Below, piece by piece: positions 7,532 to 16,008 of a DNA stretch of 64,000 bases. Below the pieces are notes generated by a model. That model did no database searches. It was not told where the DNA came from and saw nothing but the letters and a program-made list of their open reading frames with translations. Both the position numbers and the translations under genes were made by a program. Origin of the DNA: Labrenzia sp. CE80 (GTDB taxonomy: Bacteria; Pseudomonadota; Alphaproteobacteria; Rhizobiales; Stappiaceae); assembly GCF_009650605.1 (NCBI RefSeq), contig NZ_WAJT01000001.1:186001-250000 (forward strand), written 5' to 3'. Every line of letters starts with the position of its first letter. Position 1 is the stretch's first letter.

Positions 7532-7906
7532 TTAGAAGAGAGCGATCTGACACGGATTTTTCTTGCGTTCTCGGCGCGATTGATCGCTGAAACGGACGAT
7601 GTTTTCATACTGACGATCCGTAAATTGAAATATGAAAATGTCACCCCGGTCGGGCAAGTTCGATTCGATGCGCCGCACATGGGTTTCGAATTGCTCCTGT
7701 CCGTTCACTAGCCTCAGGTAATTTGAAAACTGGCTCATTTCAAAGCCTTGGTCCAGCAGAAACTGGCGGAATTTGGTGGCTGCCGCCCGTTGTTTTTTTG
7801 TCTCCACCGGCAGGTCGAAAGTGACAAGCATCCACATCAGCCTATAAGCGGACAAATGGGTTGGTTCGGTCCGCTCTCCCCGTTTTTGCGTGTAAAGGGT
7901 GGTCAT
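7532..7906 (-). CDS. cas2: CRISPR-associated endonuclease Cas2
   Basis: A 124-residue Cas2 with the ferredoxin-like start LMWMLVTFDLPVETKKQRAA and the later FSNYLRLVNG and DIFIFQFTDRQYENI segments. In Cas1-Cas2 integrase complexes it is the central dimer that holds the prespacer. About 20 residues precede the conserved core, which is common in II-C Cas2. Its ATG overlaps the cas1 stop (ATGA), so cas9, cas1 and cas2 form one minus-strand operon with the array directly downstream. Full length. Confidence 0.95.
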   Translation of the reverse strand: MTTLYTQKRGERTEPTHLSAYRLMWMLVTFDLPVETKKQRAAATKFRQFLLDQGFEMSQFSNYLRLVNGQEQFETHVRRIESNLPDRGDIFIFQFTDRQYENIVRFSDQSRRERKKNPCQIALF

Positions 7907-8865
7907 GTTTCTTGCTGCCCTCTATGTCCAAGGCCGGACAGAACTAGCGGCGAGGGCGACGACGGCAATTCAAGCTTTCCGGAGCCATCCTGGTACACGG
8001 CCGCCAATTGCTGGGCGAGGCGCGTCACATGCACATAGAGGGGACTGAGGCCCTGCGAGCTCTCAAGGTCGAAAGATGTGAGTTCGACAAGAATTTGTTT
8101 CGCTTCTTGCGTTACCTCATCCTGCCCTTGCTGACGCAGGTTATAGACTAACCGATCCACCAAGGGTCTGTAGGGTTCCATTAGGTCGTCGGCTAGCGCG
8201 AAGGAATTGCCCCGGTTGGAATGATGCAGCCCAATGGTTGGATGAAGGCCAGCCGCGCAGATCGCGCGGCTGACAATCGCCCGCAGAATGGTATAACCGT
8301 AGTTGAGCAGGGCATTAATGTCATCGCCTCCCGTGTCCCGGCGAAAACCAGGCCCCATCATTGCTCGCCAGTACCGCCGCGCTGCCTGGGCCTCCACATT
8401 TTCTGGATCGCCAGAGCGCACCTTGCGGGCCAGCATATCGAAGGCGCCAGCTTCAGCCCCGGTAGAGGCAAGGATGGCGCCTTGCATTTGAATCTTCGCA
8501 AACACGATGTCGCGCCAGAGCCGTTTCATCAGAGGTTTTGGGGCGTTTGCCTGAGCATTCAGCTTTGCTCCCTGCGCGTGATTGCCTTCAATTGGCCAGA
8601 CACAGGCGACAGGTGCATGGTTCTGTGCGCAAAGAACGATTGGAACAGAGCGTTCCGCAAGCCGGGTGAATACTGTGTTCGACCAAGTTAATCCGTGCGC
8701 ATGAGCGATAACCCCGTTGATATCGTCAAGCGCGACGCGACCCTGCTCCTCGCGGTCTTTCGAGACGGTGAGAAACCCTCGATGGATGGCGACGTGAAGG
8801 CCATCGGAAGATAAATCTACCACACGTTGCATTATTGGAAGATATCGCCGAATGCGGTCGGCCAC
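7903..8865 (-). CDS. cas1: CRISPR-associated endonuclease Cas1 (type II)
   Basis: A 320-residue Cas1, the metal-dependent integrase that inserts spacers at the leader end. The expected ligands are visible: Glu158 (ENVEAQAARRYW), His214/His215 (GLHHSNRG) and Glu230 (DDLMEPYRPLVD). GTG 8865 is taken as the start because it follows the cas9 stop by 21 bases; a later ATG (MQRVVDLSSDG) would lose 11 residues. Length and motifs are normal, so adaptation may still work. No csn2 or cas4 accompanies it, which fits subtype II-C. Confidence 0.95.
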   Translation of the reverse strand: MADRIRRYLPIMQRVVDLSSDGLHVAIHRGFLTVSKDREEQGRVALDDINGVIAHAHGLTWSNTVFTRLAERSVPIVLCAQNHAPVACVWPIEGNHAQGAKLNAQANAPKPLMKRLWRDIVFAKIQMQGAILASTGAEAGAFDMLARKVRSGDPENVEAQAARRYWRAMMGPGFRRDTGGDDINALLNYGYTILRAIVSRAICAAGLHPTIGLHHSNRGNSFALADDLMEPYRPLVDRLVYNLRQQGQDEVTQEAKQILVELTSFDLESSQGLSPLYVHVTRLAQQLAAVYQDGSGKLELPSSPSPLVLSGLGHRGQQET

Positions 8866-8886
8866 TTCTTATATCTTTACCCTTGG

Positions 8887-11800
8887 TTAATCAGGCGATT
8901 TTTCCCACCAAGCGCCAGGGTCGAAAACCTGTCCGATTTCGTCCACGCGGACCTGACGCGCCCTGTCGCGTTTAAGACTGGTTGCGCTCCGATAGACATA
9001 TTTGAATGGGTCGCTCTTATCCGAGTCACGGCTTTTGAGCGGGCCAGCTTCATTGTGGTCGCAAAGTGTGAGGGTCCCGCTTTCGGCGAATTTGACGACT
9101 CTGCAAAGCCGCTGGCCATCTTCTGTATCAAGCACCAGGCAATCGCCCTGCTGTAAACTCAGAACTTTCTTTGCTGCCGGACTGTTGACTTTGACCGATG
9201 ACGTCCAGCCTGGTCGGTGTGCATCGAAGGTGGAGACCACTTCCGCCTTCCATTTCCCATCCAAGGTCTGCCAGACGTCGTATCGGTGGTTGCTGTCTCC
9301 TTTGTAGCCCTTGTAAGGCCTCCCGTACCTGTCACGCACCGGAATGGTCTTCAACGGCTCGACGATCCGCGCATGGCGGATGCCCTTGAACTTCACGTCG
9401 GTCTCGACGAAGTTTTGGACCGCAGCCTCAAAGGCTTTGCCCTCCAGATCGCGCGTTGCTCCGTAAAGCCTGTCGCGAAGCTCTGAATGGTCATATTCGT
9501 TGGTGCGGATCAGCATGATGTCGGCGGGCTTCGTAAAGCTGGAGATGGGAATCCTGCGCACCACCAGCTCGTTGCCCTTGCTGTCCTTTTCTCCGGTATA
9601 GCCATAAGCCGTGTCATTGTGCAGCTTACCGGCCGTCTGACCCCGCCCTTTGTCGTAGCCAGCGCGCGAAACCGTGCCGTGATCGGGTTTATGGCTGACC
9701 ACGATGGCTTGCACCTTATCGCGCAGCTCATCGCGAAAGTCGGTCCACGGTTCGGCCACTTGTCCCGCCAGGCGCTCGGCTCCGTCGGCCTCCGCTTTCG
9801 CCGATGCACTCGCTAGCCTCTGGATCAGTGACCTTGAGGTGCAGGCTATTACGGCGGCGTCAATCGCATGGTGGCGGTGGTCCATCCGGTTTTTCGGTTT
9901 GGCCGGATCGGTGTAATTGTGGTCATGGAGGAGCTCGTTGAGACCCCAGTTCCTGCGCAGCATTTCGGTCATGCGGCCGGGCAGGGCGCGCACCCGGGAG
10001 TGGCGGCGAAACACACCGTCGATGTCCGTCTCTTCCGCGTCGTAAAGCTGCGCCAAATAGGTCAGGGCCAGCCGCGAGATATATTGCATGTCAGTGACTT
10101 GCCGGGCGAGGAACTCCGCCTCGTCGCCGAAGCGCGCCATGGCGTCTTGCGCGAAGCGCCAACGCTTGTTTTTCGGCAGTACGATGGCGCGGGCAAGGAT
10201 CTCGCCGTAACGGTCCCGCCATTGCGGCACGTCGGCCGGAGGCAAGCTGCCCTTCTCGCGGTTGCAGGCGGTGCAGCACAGGATCTTGTTGCCCTGGCTG
10301 TCATCCAGTGTCTTCGAACGTGGCAGGATGTGATCGACATCGGTCTCGCCGTTGAACAGCTTTTCCGCGTTGATCGCGTTGCCGCAATAAATGCAGGCTC
10401 GGTTGAGCGGCTGGTCTGGGTTCAGCTCTTCCCAAAGCTTAAGCCGCAACCGGTTGTAACCATTATCAGTTTGTTTGTGCGTTTCGGTCAGGGCTTGCGA
10501 ACGTTTGATTGCCGCTCGCGTATTCTCGCCGATCCGTTTGTTCGCCTCGTTGCGTTTTTGCTCGTTCAATTTTAGGTCGCGGCCAAGCTCGATGGCGATC
10601 CGATCTGGTTTGCCATGCTTTTTGATCAGCGCATTGACTACCCGGCGGAGCTGGTTCAGCGCGATATGTACCGTCGGATTGGTGATCCGCCCCATCGCCT
10701 CGTCCCAGGCAGGATCCTTTTCGTCCACCTTCTCGCCGGTGCCCGGCGGGATATGCCGTTCCAGCACTTCCTGATATTTTGGCAGAATAGACAATCCTAA
10801 CCGGTTTGGATCGGTCTCCGAATTCGTCCGTCCATAGGCCCGGATGGCGGCCTCCGCTTCGGTGATAACTAATCCCTTGTCGTCGACCCCGTGCCGCATT
10901 TCGTCGATGAGGGTGGCAAGCGCTGTAGCCCCAAGGCGGCCGAAGCCGGTTGGCATGGGCTTATCGGCAACATTGCGCGCCCTGTCTGCGTCCAGTCCGC
11001 ACTCGAAACGCAGCCAGTCGACCAGCTTCTCCGTGTCCGTCGCTGTGCGCAGTTTCTCGGTGATTTCCGCCTGGCGTTCCAGCGGCAGGGTGCTCCAGGT
11101 ATTACCGAAACACTCCGGCTGCGACAGGCGGAAGGCGACAACGTCACCGTCAAGATCCTTGCGGTTGTCGCTTTCCTTGTTGAACCGCATTTCCTTGCCG
11201 AGCTTCAGTGCCTTTCGCAATTTGGAAAAAGGCGCTTTGCCCTGTTTGGTAAGGCTGGTGCGCAGGAGCAGCACCAGTGTGTCCCGCTGATCCGGGGAAA
11301 GTTTCCAGTGCTGCTGATCCTCGTCGACGATCTCCAGCTCGTTGATTTCCTTCAACAGGCGGAAGGTCTGGAACAGGGGATGGGCTTTCGGCGCGCGGCT
11401 TTCCGCCGGATTGTAGGAGCATTTCCCCGGCAGCACCGGCCTCAGTGGCCGCTGATAGAAAATCGCCTCGCGGAGTTCATCGACAAGCTCATCGCTTAAC
11501 AGTTCTGGGTGGAAACTCTGCTGCTTCCGCGTGATCCTGTCGAATTCCCGCTCCAGCACCGCGCGGGAGGGATAAAAACTGTAAGCCTTGCCGTCGCTGG
11601 TCATCCGCGCCCGCACCGATAACCCAGCCAAACGCCGCTTGTGCAGCCATTCGCCAAAGCTGCGGGCGTCATCCTCCAGCATCTCGGCTTCGAGTTTTGT
11701 AATCGCCTCGGCGATCTTGCCTTGTTCGGCGTCGTTACTGTCGGTTTTTCGGTTGGACTTGAAGCCCCGGCGCTGGTTGAGCTGAAACAGCACTCGGCCC

Positions 11801-12207
11801 AGCTCGTAAGGCGTCAGGACGGTGTCCAGAGCCTTGGCCCGCAGCGCGTAGACGGATGTTTCCAGATTGCCGCCCGCGCTATCCGAAGTTTGTTTAAGCA
11901 GCTTTTTGCGCTCGTCTTCATCTGCGGGCATGAGCCCGCTGTCGGTCAAAAGCGCCAGCAAACGTTTGCGCCGCTTCAGGTAACGGTCACGCCGACGTCG
12001 CATCCCCCGAGCCTCACGCCGGGCAACCGCGAGTGAGGTCTGCGATTTCGGATCGCGCCCAGCCATTTCGGACTGGGAGAAAATCCGAGCGCCTATATCG
12101 ACGATCCGTCCTTGCTCCCTTTGGCCCGGTTCTCCGGTGGTTTCGATAAGGGCCCAGCCGAGTGAGTTCGTACCGAGATCAAGACCAAGAGTGGTTAAGA
12201 TTTTCAT
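8887..12207 (-). CDS. cas9: CRISPR-associated endonuclease Cas9 (type II-C)
   Basis: An intact 1106-residue Cas9, of II-C size. RuvC-I holds Asp10 (LGLDLGTNSLGWAL); an Arg-rich bridge helix follows at ~63-87; RuvC-II has Glu540 (RIAIELGRDL); the HNH domain spans ~600-660 with Asp625-His626 (VDHILPRS), Asn640 and Asn649; RuvC-III has His780 and Asp783 (HHAIDAAVIA). Two CxxC pairs (Cys605/608, Cys645/648) bracket the HNH core and could bind zinc. A C-terminal PAM-interacting region (~850-1106) follows. AGGGGG stands five bases before the ATG. The gene is divergent from the tracrRNA and leads the cas operon inside the prophage head cluster. Confidence 0.97.
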   Translation of the reverse strand: MKILTTLGLDLGTNSLGWALIETTGEPGQREQGRIVDIGARIFSQSEMAGRDPKSQTSLAVARREARGMRRRRDRYLKRRKRLLALLTDSGLMPADEDERKKLLKQTSDSAGGNLETSVYALRAKALDTVLTPYELGRVLFQLNQRRGFKSNRKTDSNDAEQGKIAEAITKLEAEMLEDDARSFGEWLHKRRLAGLSVRARMTSDGKAYSFYPSRAVLEREFDRITRKQQSFHPELLSDELVDELREAIFYQRPLRPVLPGKCSYNPAESRAPKAHPLFQTFRLLKEINELEIVDEDQQHWKLSPDQRDTLVLLLRTSLTKQGKAPFSKLRKALKLGKEMRFNKESDNRKDLDGDVVAFRLSQPECFGNTWSTLPLERQAEITEKLRTATDTEKLVDWLRFECGLDADRARNVADKPMPTGFGRLGATALATLIDEMRHGVDDKGLVITEAEAAIRAYGRTNSETDPNRLGLSILPKYQEVLERHIPPGTGEKVDEKDPAWDEAMGRITNPTVHIALNQLRRVVNALIKKHGKPDRIAIELGRDLKLNEQKRNEANKRIGENTRAAIKRSQALTETHKQTDNGYNRLRLKLWEELNPDQPLNRACIYCGNAINAEKLFNGETDVDHILPRSKTLDDSQGNKILCCTACNREKGSLPPADVPQWRDRYGEILARAIVLPKNKRWRFAQDAMARFGDEAEFLARQVTDMQYISRLALTYLAQLYDAEETDIDGVFRRHSRVRALPGRMTEMLRRNWGLNELLHDHNYTDPAKPKNRMDHRHHAIDAAVIACTSRSLIQRLASASAKAEADGAERLAGQVAEPWTDFRDELRDKVQAIVVSHKPDHGTVSRAGYDKGRGQTAGKLHNDTAYGYTGEKDSKGNELVVRRIPISSFTKPADIMLIRTNEYDHSELRDRLYGATRDLEGKAFEAAVQNFVETDVKFKGIRHARIVEPLKTIPVRDRYGRPYKGYKGDSNHRYDVWQTLDGKWKAEVVSTFDAHRPGWTSSVKVNSPAAKKVLSLQQGDCLVLDTEDGQRLCRVVKFAESGTLTLCDHNEAGPLKSRDSDKSDPFKYVYRSATSLKRDRARQVRVDEIGQVFDPGAWWEKSPD

Positions 12208-12231
12208 TTCGCCCCCTAGTTGTTTTTAGGA

Positions 12232-12260
12232 TTGACGAAATTTAGGGAATTGGCAATAAT
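12232..12260 (+). promoter_or_regulatory. tracrRNA promoter
   Basis: TTGACG (12232-12237), a 17-base spacer, then AATAAT (12255-12260): a near-consensus sigma-70 promoter reading into the anti-repeat, away from cas9. Its position predicts a start near 12264-12267, just ahead of the repeat-complementary segment. Confidence 0.75.
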
Positions 12261-12263
12261 TCG

Positions 12264-12345
12264 ATTGTTCAGAAAACACAGTCCAGCCGTTAACAAGCTG
12301 AGATATGCACCAGATAAGGCCAGCGCTCCGGCGCTGGCTTTTTGT
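12264..12345 (+). ncRNA. tracrRNA
   Basis: About 80 nt between cas9 and the gp30 gene. Bases 12267-12294 (GTTCAGAAAACACAG..., ending CGTTAAC) form the anti-repeat: they pair with the first 27 bases of the plus-strand CRISPR repeat with one mismatch, one bulged base and a few G-U pairs. A linker (~12295-12318) precedes a strong hairpin, GCCAGCGC-TCCG-GCGCTGGC (12319-12338), and a T5 run that would end transcription. It would guide crRNA maturation with RNase III and load Cas9. A near-consensus promoter lies directly upstream. Confidence 0.9.
12319..12343 (+). terminator. tracrRNA 3' hairpin/terminator
   Basis: An 8-bp perfect stem, GCCAGCGC (12319-12326) and GCGCTGGC (12331-12338), with a TCCG loop, followed by TTTTT. 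It serves both as the intrinsic terminator and as the terminal hairpin of the tracrRNA. Confidence 0.85.
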
Positions 12346-12445
12346 TATCAAATTTAACCCGCCTTAAAACACCTCAGAACGCCCGCCAGCATTTTCCCGC
12401 GTCGATGATGCCCTGAACCCCTCCATCGCGCTCCACGGCCGTTTT

Positions 12446-13228
12446 TCACAGCTCTCCAAATTCCATCCCAGTCTCTGCCTCGAGCCGCCGCGCCGTCTCC
12501 GCGTGCCCCGCCTTGCCCGGATTGTAATCCCACCCGGGATCCGCCCCGTCCGGAACCTGGCGAACTTCCCCGGTCCTCTTGTTCGTCCAGGCCCGCATGG
12601 TCACCACCGGCGCTTCGAACCGCAGCACGTCACCAGCTGCCTCTAGCTTCGCAATATCCCGCTCCGACAAGCTCTGCAGGGTGCAGCGGCAGTTCCAGCC
12701 GTTCGGCGGCGCAAACACATCCCAGAACGGATCATCGACTGGCAGCACCAGATTGTGAAGCCTTTGATGCTCTGGCCGTGTCAGCCCGTCCTGAACCGCT
12801 ACATAACGAAGATAGGGCCGCGCCACCTTCAGCCGCTCGAAGTGGCTCCAGTGCCCGGTGGCATAAGACACCCGCATGTTCACATCGAAGATCGTCCGGA
12901 GTCGCCGCAAGGACCCGAGCCGGACACGCACCTCTTCCCCGGTTTGCGGATCAACCTCGATCGCTTCGCCCCACCAGCCCTTGCGGACCAGGAGCGGTTT
13001 CAGCTGGCGGGAGAAGGTCTCGAAGGTTTCTCCTTGTTCAAGGGCAGTTAGAAGCGCGTTCCAGATGTCCTGAAGAATGTCATGGCCGGCGGACTTGGCG
13101 ACGGTGAACATGGCGGCGTGATCATCCGCATAGACGTCCTGCCAGGCGAACGTCGGCGACAGTGTCTTTCCCCGCGCCTCAAGCGCCCGGATTGCATCGC
13201 GCGGCGGCAGGGGCAGAAAGTCGACCAT
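12446..13228 (-). CDS. phage head morphogenesis protein (Mu gp30/gpF-like)
   Basis: A 260-residue minor head protein of the SPP1 gp7/Mu gpF family. The signature is at ~130-195: FDVNMRVSYATGHWSHFERL, then LTRPEHQRLHNLVLPVDD and PPNGWNCRC. It helps build the portal vertex. It starts right after the portal gene in the same operon. In Mu-like genomes protease I is encoded a short way downstream; here about 5.6 kb of CRISPR-Cas sequence intervenes. Shorter than Mu gpF (it ends soon after YNPGKAGHAETARR), so the C-terminus may have been trimmed at the insertion. Confidence 0.8.
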   Translation of the reverse strand: MVDFLPLPPRDAIRALEARGKTLSPTFAWQDVYADDHAAMFTVAKSAGHDILQDIWNALLTALEQGETFETFSRQLKPLLVRKGWWGEAIEVDPQTGEEVRVRLGSLRRLRTIFDVNMRVSYATGHWSHFERLKVARPYLRYVAVQDGLTRPEHQRLHNLVLPVDDPFWDVFAPPNGWNCRCTLQSLSERDIAKLEAAGDVLRFEAPVVTMRAWTNKRTGEVRQVPDGADPGWDYNPGKAGHAETARRLEAETGMEFGEL

Positions 13229-13230
13229 GA

Positions 13231-14472
13231 TCAGCTGACATCCTCATCGGTTTCACCAGCAAGCCGTGCGGCAAAGCTGAGCCGCGCCAGCGTGTCGGCA
13301 AAGGCAGTCACCCCAAGCACCTCGATCCGCCGCTCAAGGATGGCCTTTGCATCCTCCAGGCTTTCGGCTCCGGCCAGCTCTTCATCCAGGCCTTCGATCA
13401 CCGGCCCGACCAGCGGCTCCCAGCCATGATCGTCCAGGATGGCGTTCACCGCCCGGTCGACTGCATCGTCCGGGCGCAACACTTGTGCCCCGGCTGTGAC
13501 TGTCCGCAATGCGATCGCCTGCGTAGAAGGATCTTTCTGATCCTGATCTTCGGGCGCGGAACTTCCTGCTTGCAGCCCAAGCAGTTCCTCGTCCGGATCA
13601 GGATCAGGCAATCCCAGATGATCGCGCATGGTCGACATGCCGACCTTCAATCCCATCGGCACCAGTGCCACCACGTTCTTGACTAGGGCATCCGTGTCGA
13701 TCTCATCCGGTCGCCCGATCGAGATCTTCGGGTAGCTGCGCCGCGGCCCGAAGTTGAGATCGATGAGCGCCCGCACCAGGTCCCGGTTCAGCGTTGCTGC
13801 AATCTGCCGGGCATCCGCATCCTCAATGTCGGCGCGCACCTCGTCATGCACCCGGCCCACTGCATGGCCACCAGCGATGGCATCGGTCGTTGCCGTCTGG
13901 CCCAGCACCAGCTTGGAGACCTGCCGGTCCAGCCAGTCGGCGCGCTTTTCATAAAGCTCATGCGAGCCGGTGAGGCTGGCCTCAATGAACTCGATCGCCA
14001 TGCTTTCGGGAACAACCGCGGCGAAGTCCGTGCCGATGTTGGCAACGGCGCGCAGCAGCTTGTCCTTGTCCGCTTCGCTCGCTCCGGCGCCGTATTTGCC
14101 AAGCCTCAAAGGCTGGCCATAGGCCTCAACGAAGATCGCCCAGTCTTTCAGGGAGAAGGACTTGAAGAGGAAGGACCAGGCAGCGCCCCGCGCCAGACCG
14201 CCCCGGATTGGCAGCCCGGATTTCGCCTTCGCACAATGCGTGATCCAGCCATAGGGTTTGAGGGGCTCGTCCTGACCGGGCGCGCGCAAGAGCAAGGTTT
14301 CGCCATCCTCATCGTCAAAGCGGAACCAGCGTGGATCGCCCCAAGCATGAAGGCGGTTTCGCGCCAATGCGCGGTCTTGCGGCCTGTCCCGTGAAACGGA
14401 TGATGCATCGCATCCAGCATGTCGAATTGGACAGCGGGTTTCGGCGTTGCATGGGGCAGGCGAGGGGGGCAA
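13231..14472 (-). pseudogene. Mu-like portal protein (DUF935), 5'-truncated
   Basis: The open frame gives 413 residues, of which the part from about residue 40 onward (HAWGDPRWFRFDDEDG, then KPYGWITHCAKAKSG, then LRLGKYGAGASEADKDKLL) is a clear DUF935 portal domain. Family members are about 500 residues; the N-terminal ~100 are missing. The first ~40 residues look like out-of-frame junk, and a neighbouring frame holds a family-like stretch (FDMLDAMHHPFHG), so a small frameshift adds to the loss. Ner ends only 80 bp upstream, where transposition and packaging genes should lie. I infer a large deletion between ner and the portal gene. Confidence 0.75.
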
Positions 14473-14550
14473 ACTCGGCTGGTCGCTGCAGGTGCTGTTG
14501 AAGCCGCTGCGTCCGAAACCGGACCTGCCGTATCATCGGCGCGGGCCACC

Positions 14551-14862
14551 TTACGCGGCCTTGGTTGCTGCGGTGCCAGAAGAGGAGCACTCAGAGCACT
14601 TCTTCGGGCTAGCAGACTCAGCTTCGTATTTGGTAGACAGAATGCGGGATGTTCGAATGGGGTAGCGGTCCGGAAAGAGAAGCTCGACCGGTTCGCCAAG
14701 AAACTTGGCCAGGGCTGCTTCTGCCTTGCGATGGGTTCTTGACCAGACACCCCGGAATGATTTGGGATTAATGCCTTCTCGCTCTGCGAGAGCCGTCAGG
14801 GTCATGCCCTGGCGATGCAATTCGGCTTTGATGGCGTGTTTATCCCATAGTTTTCCGGTCAT
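14551..14862 (-). CDS. ner: Ner/Nlp-family DNA-binding protein
   Basis: About 103 residues beginning MTGKLWDKHAIKAELHRQGM, then LTALAEREGINPKSFRGVW (helix-turn-helix) and LFPDRYPIRTSRIL, the layout of the Ner/Nlp family. In Mu, Ner represses both early transcription and the repressor gene during lytic growth. I start it at ATG 14862, which gives the normal Ner N-terminus; the open frame runs further upstream into the operator region. It is divergent from the repressor gene, as in Mu. The gene that should follow, the transposase, is missing. Confidence 0.8.
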   Translation of the reverse strand: MTGKLWDKHAIKAELHRQGMTLTALAEREGINPKSFRGVWSRTHRKAEAALAKFLGEPVELLFPDRYPIRTSRILSTKYEAESASPKKCSECSSSGTAATKAA

Positions 14863-14971
14863 CGGATATCTCCGGCGGCGCCGGCCTGTAAAAACAGACG
14901 GCCTATGTCGAGGTGAAAACGCAATCGCGGGCTGCATGTGCTGCCTTCTACAACCAGGTATTAAAACAAAT

Positions 14972-14992
14972 ATTGGGCTTTGTAAACCCAAT
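14972..14992. promoter_or_regulatory. candidate phage operator
   Basis: ATTGGG (14972-14977) and CCCAAT (14987-14992) form a palindrome around TTTGTAA in the gap between ner and the repressor gene. The A+T-rich location between divergent regulators is where repressor or Ner would bind. No binding data; call by position and symmetry. Confidence 0.45.
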
Positions 14993-15017
14993 TATTGTTT
15001 TTATTAGTTCGGCGGTT

Positions 15018-15557
15018 ATGGCGCGACCAGAGACAATAAAAACAGAACTGGCCCAACGCCTTCGGGATGTTCGTCATCGCTTGGGCGATCCGGTGCGAGC
15101 TGAGTTTTCGAAAAAACTTGGTATTGGGCAGAGTTCTCTGGCGAACTACGAGCGCGGCGACAGCGTACCGGATGCCAATGTTCTATTGGCTTATCGCGAG
15201 CAGTTTGGCGTCAATGGAGATTGGCTGATATCCGGCCACGGTCCGATGTTTCTGGACGGCGGCCCGCCCGAGTCCGATGCATCCGTTACCGACGATGGCA
15301 AGCCGATGGTCCAGTCTAATATCTTCAAGGAAACCGGTAAGCTGGTTCACGAGAGCCACAAGGCGAAGGGTGTGACGTTGCCTTCTGATGCGCATCTGGC
15401 CGAGACGGTGTCCCGTTACAATGAGTTGGTGGCAGCTGCCAGAAACCCGGCCGATGAGAGCGAGCTTAGGGCGCTGTTCCCCTGGCTTGAGCTAAGAATT
15501 TCGCAGGATCTGGAAGAAGCCCAAAACGCGCCAGGCTCCGGCAAACGTTCGGGCTGA
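15018..15557 (+). CDS. prophage repressor, HTH_XRE-type
   Basis: A 179-residue protein with an N-terminal XRE-like helix-turn-helix (EFSKKLGIGQSSLANYERGD, about residues 28-48) and a following VNGDWLISGHGP stretch typical of phage repressors. No S24 peptidase domain is seen, so it would not self-cleave. I start at ATG 15018; the open frame continues upstream without a good start. Divergence from ner and its place at the prophage edge match the Mu c repressor. It appears intact. Confidence 0.75.
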   Translation: MARPETIKTELAQRLRDVRHRLGDPVRAEFSKKLGIGQSSLANYERGDSVPDANVLLAYREQFGVNGDWLISGHGPMFLDGGPPESDASVTDDGKPMVQSNIFKETGKLVHESHKAKGVTLPSDAHLAETVSRYNELVAAARNPADESELRALFPWLELRISQDLEEAQNAPGSGKRSG

Positions 15558-16008
15558 TGTTGATCAGAGATTGTAATTTTTAACATTGCAATTATTACTA
15601 TATTTTAAATAGCGCGCCGGACCGTTCCGCCGAAACTCAATGATCGTTCAGGGGAAGTTTAGCCAGGATCCTGTGTGCCTCGACCATGTGTTTTCGGGCA
15701 AGGGTCTCGGTGGTGCCCGTGACCCGGGCGACCTCCCGAAACGACATCTGTCGCATTGCCTAACACGTTGGCGCTTCTGTTTTTCGTAAAGCTGTAAGGT
15801 TGTTAGCAGCTTTCTGTTGAGTAAGGTAAAGCACTAGCTATTTTAGGTTGCTTTCATGCATTTACATCGATTTAAGATTGGCTTTGAAAAAGGGTGAGTG
15901 AACGCATAGTTTTGGTAAAATTTATGCAATAACTTGTGTTTTGATTTAATTTCCACACTGAATTCGATCAGATCGCATATCTAAATATCAGAAGAATGCA
16001 ATTATTGA
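15558..16008. other. A+T-rich gap at the prophage edge
   Basis: The first ~200 bp hold a short HTH relic (listed separately); the rest, from about 15770, is A+T-rich with many TAA/TTA runs and no gene. In Mu-like phages the repressor gene lies next to a genome end, so the prophage terminus should be here, but I could not find a convincing pair of direct repeats. Confidence 0.4.
15637..15756 (-). pseudogene. helix-turn-helix fragment
   Basis: A 39-codon frame (MRQMSFREVARVTGTTETLA, then RKHMVEAHRILAKL) that looks like a sigma region 4-type helix-turn-helix. It is too short for a complete regulator and is probably the 3' end of a gene broken at the prophage boundary. It could be a small independent HTH protein, but there is no clear ribosome site. 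Confidence 0.35.

Noticed and set aside
9868..10575. 235-codon open frame antisense to cas9
   Set aside because: It lies wholly opposite the conserved HNH and RuvC-II coding region; its length follows from high G+C on the complementary strand.
15500..15900. Mu-type attachment ends with 5-bp target duplication
   Set aside because: No convincing terminal inverted or direct repeats could be matched between the two prophage edges; the left end is truncated.
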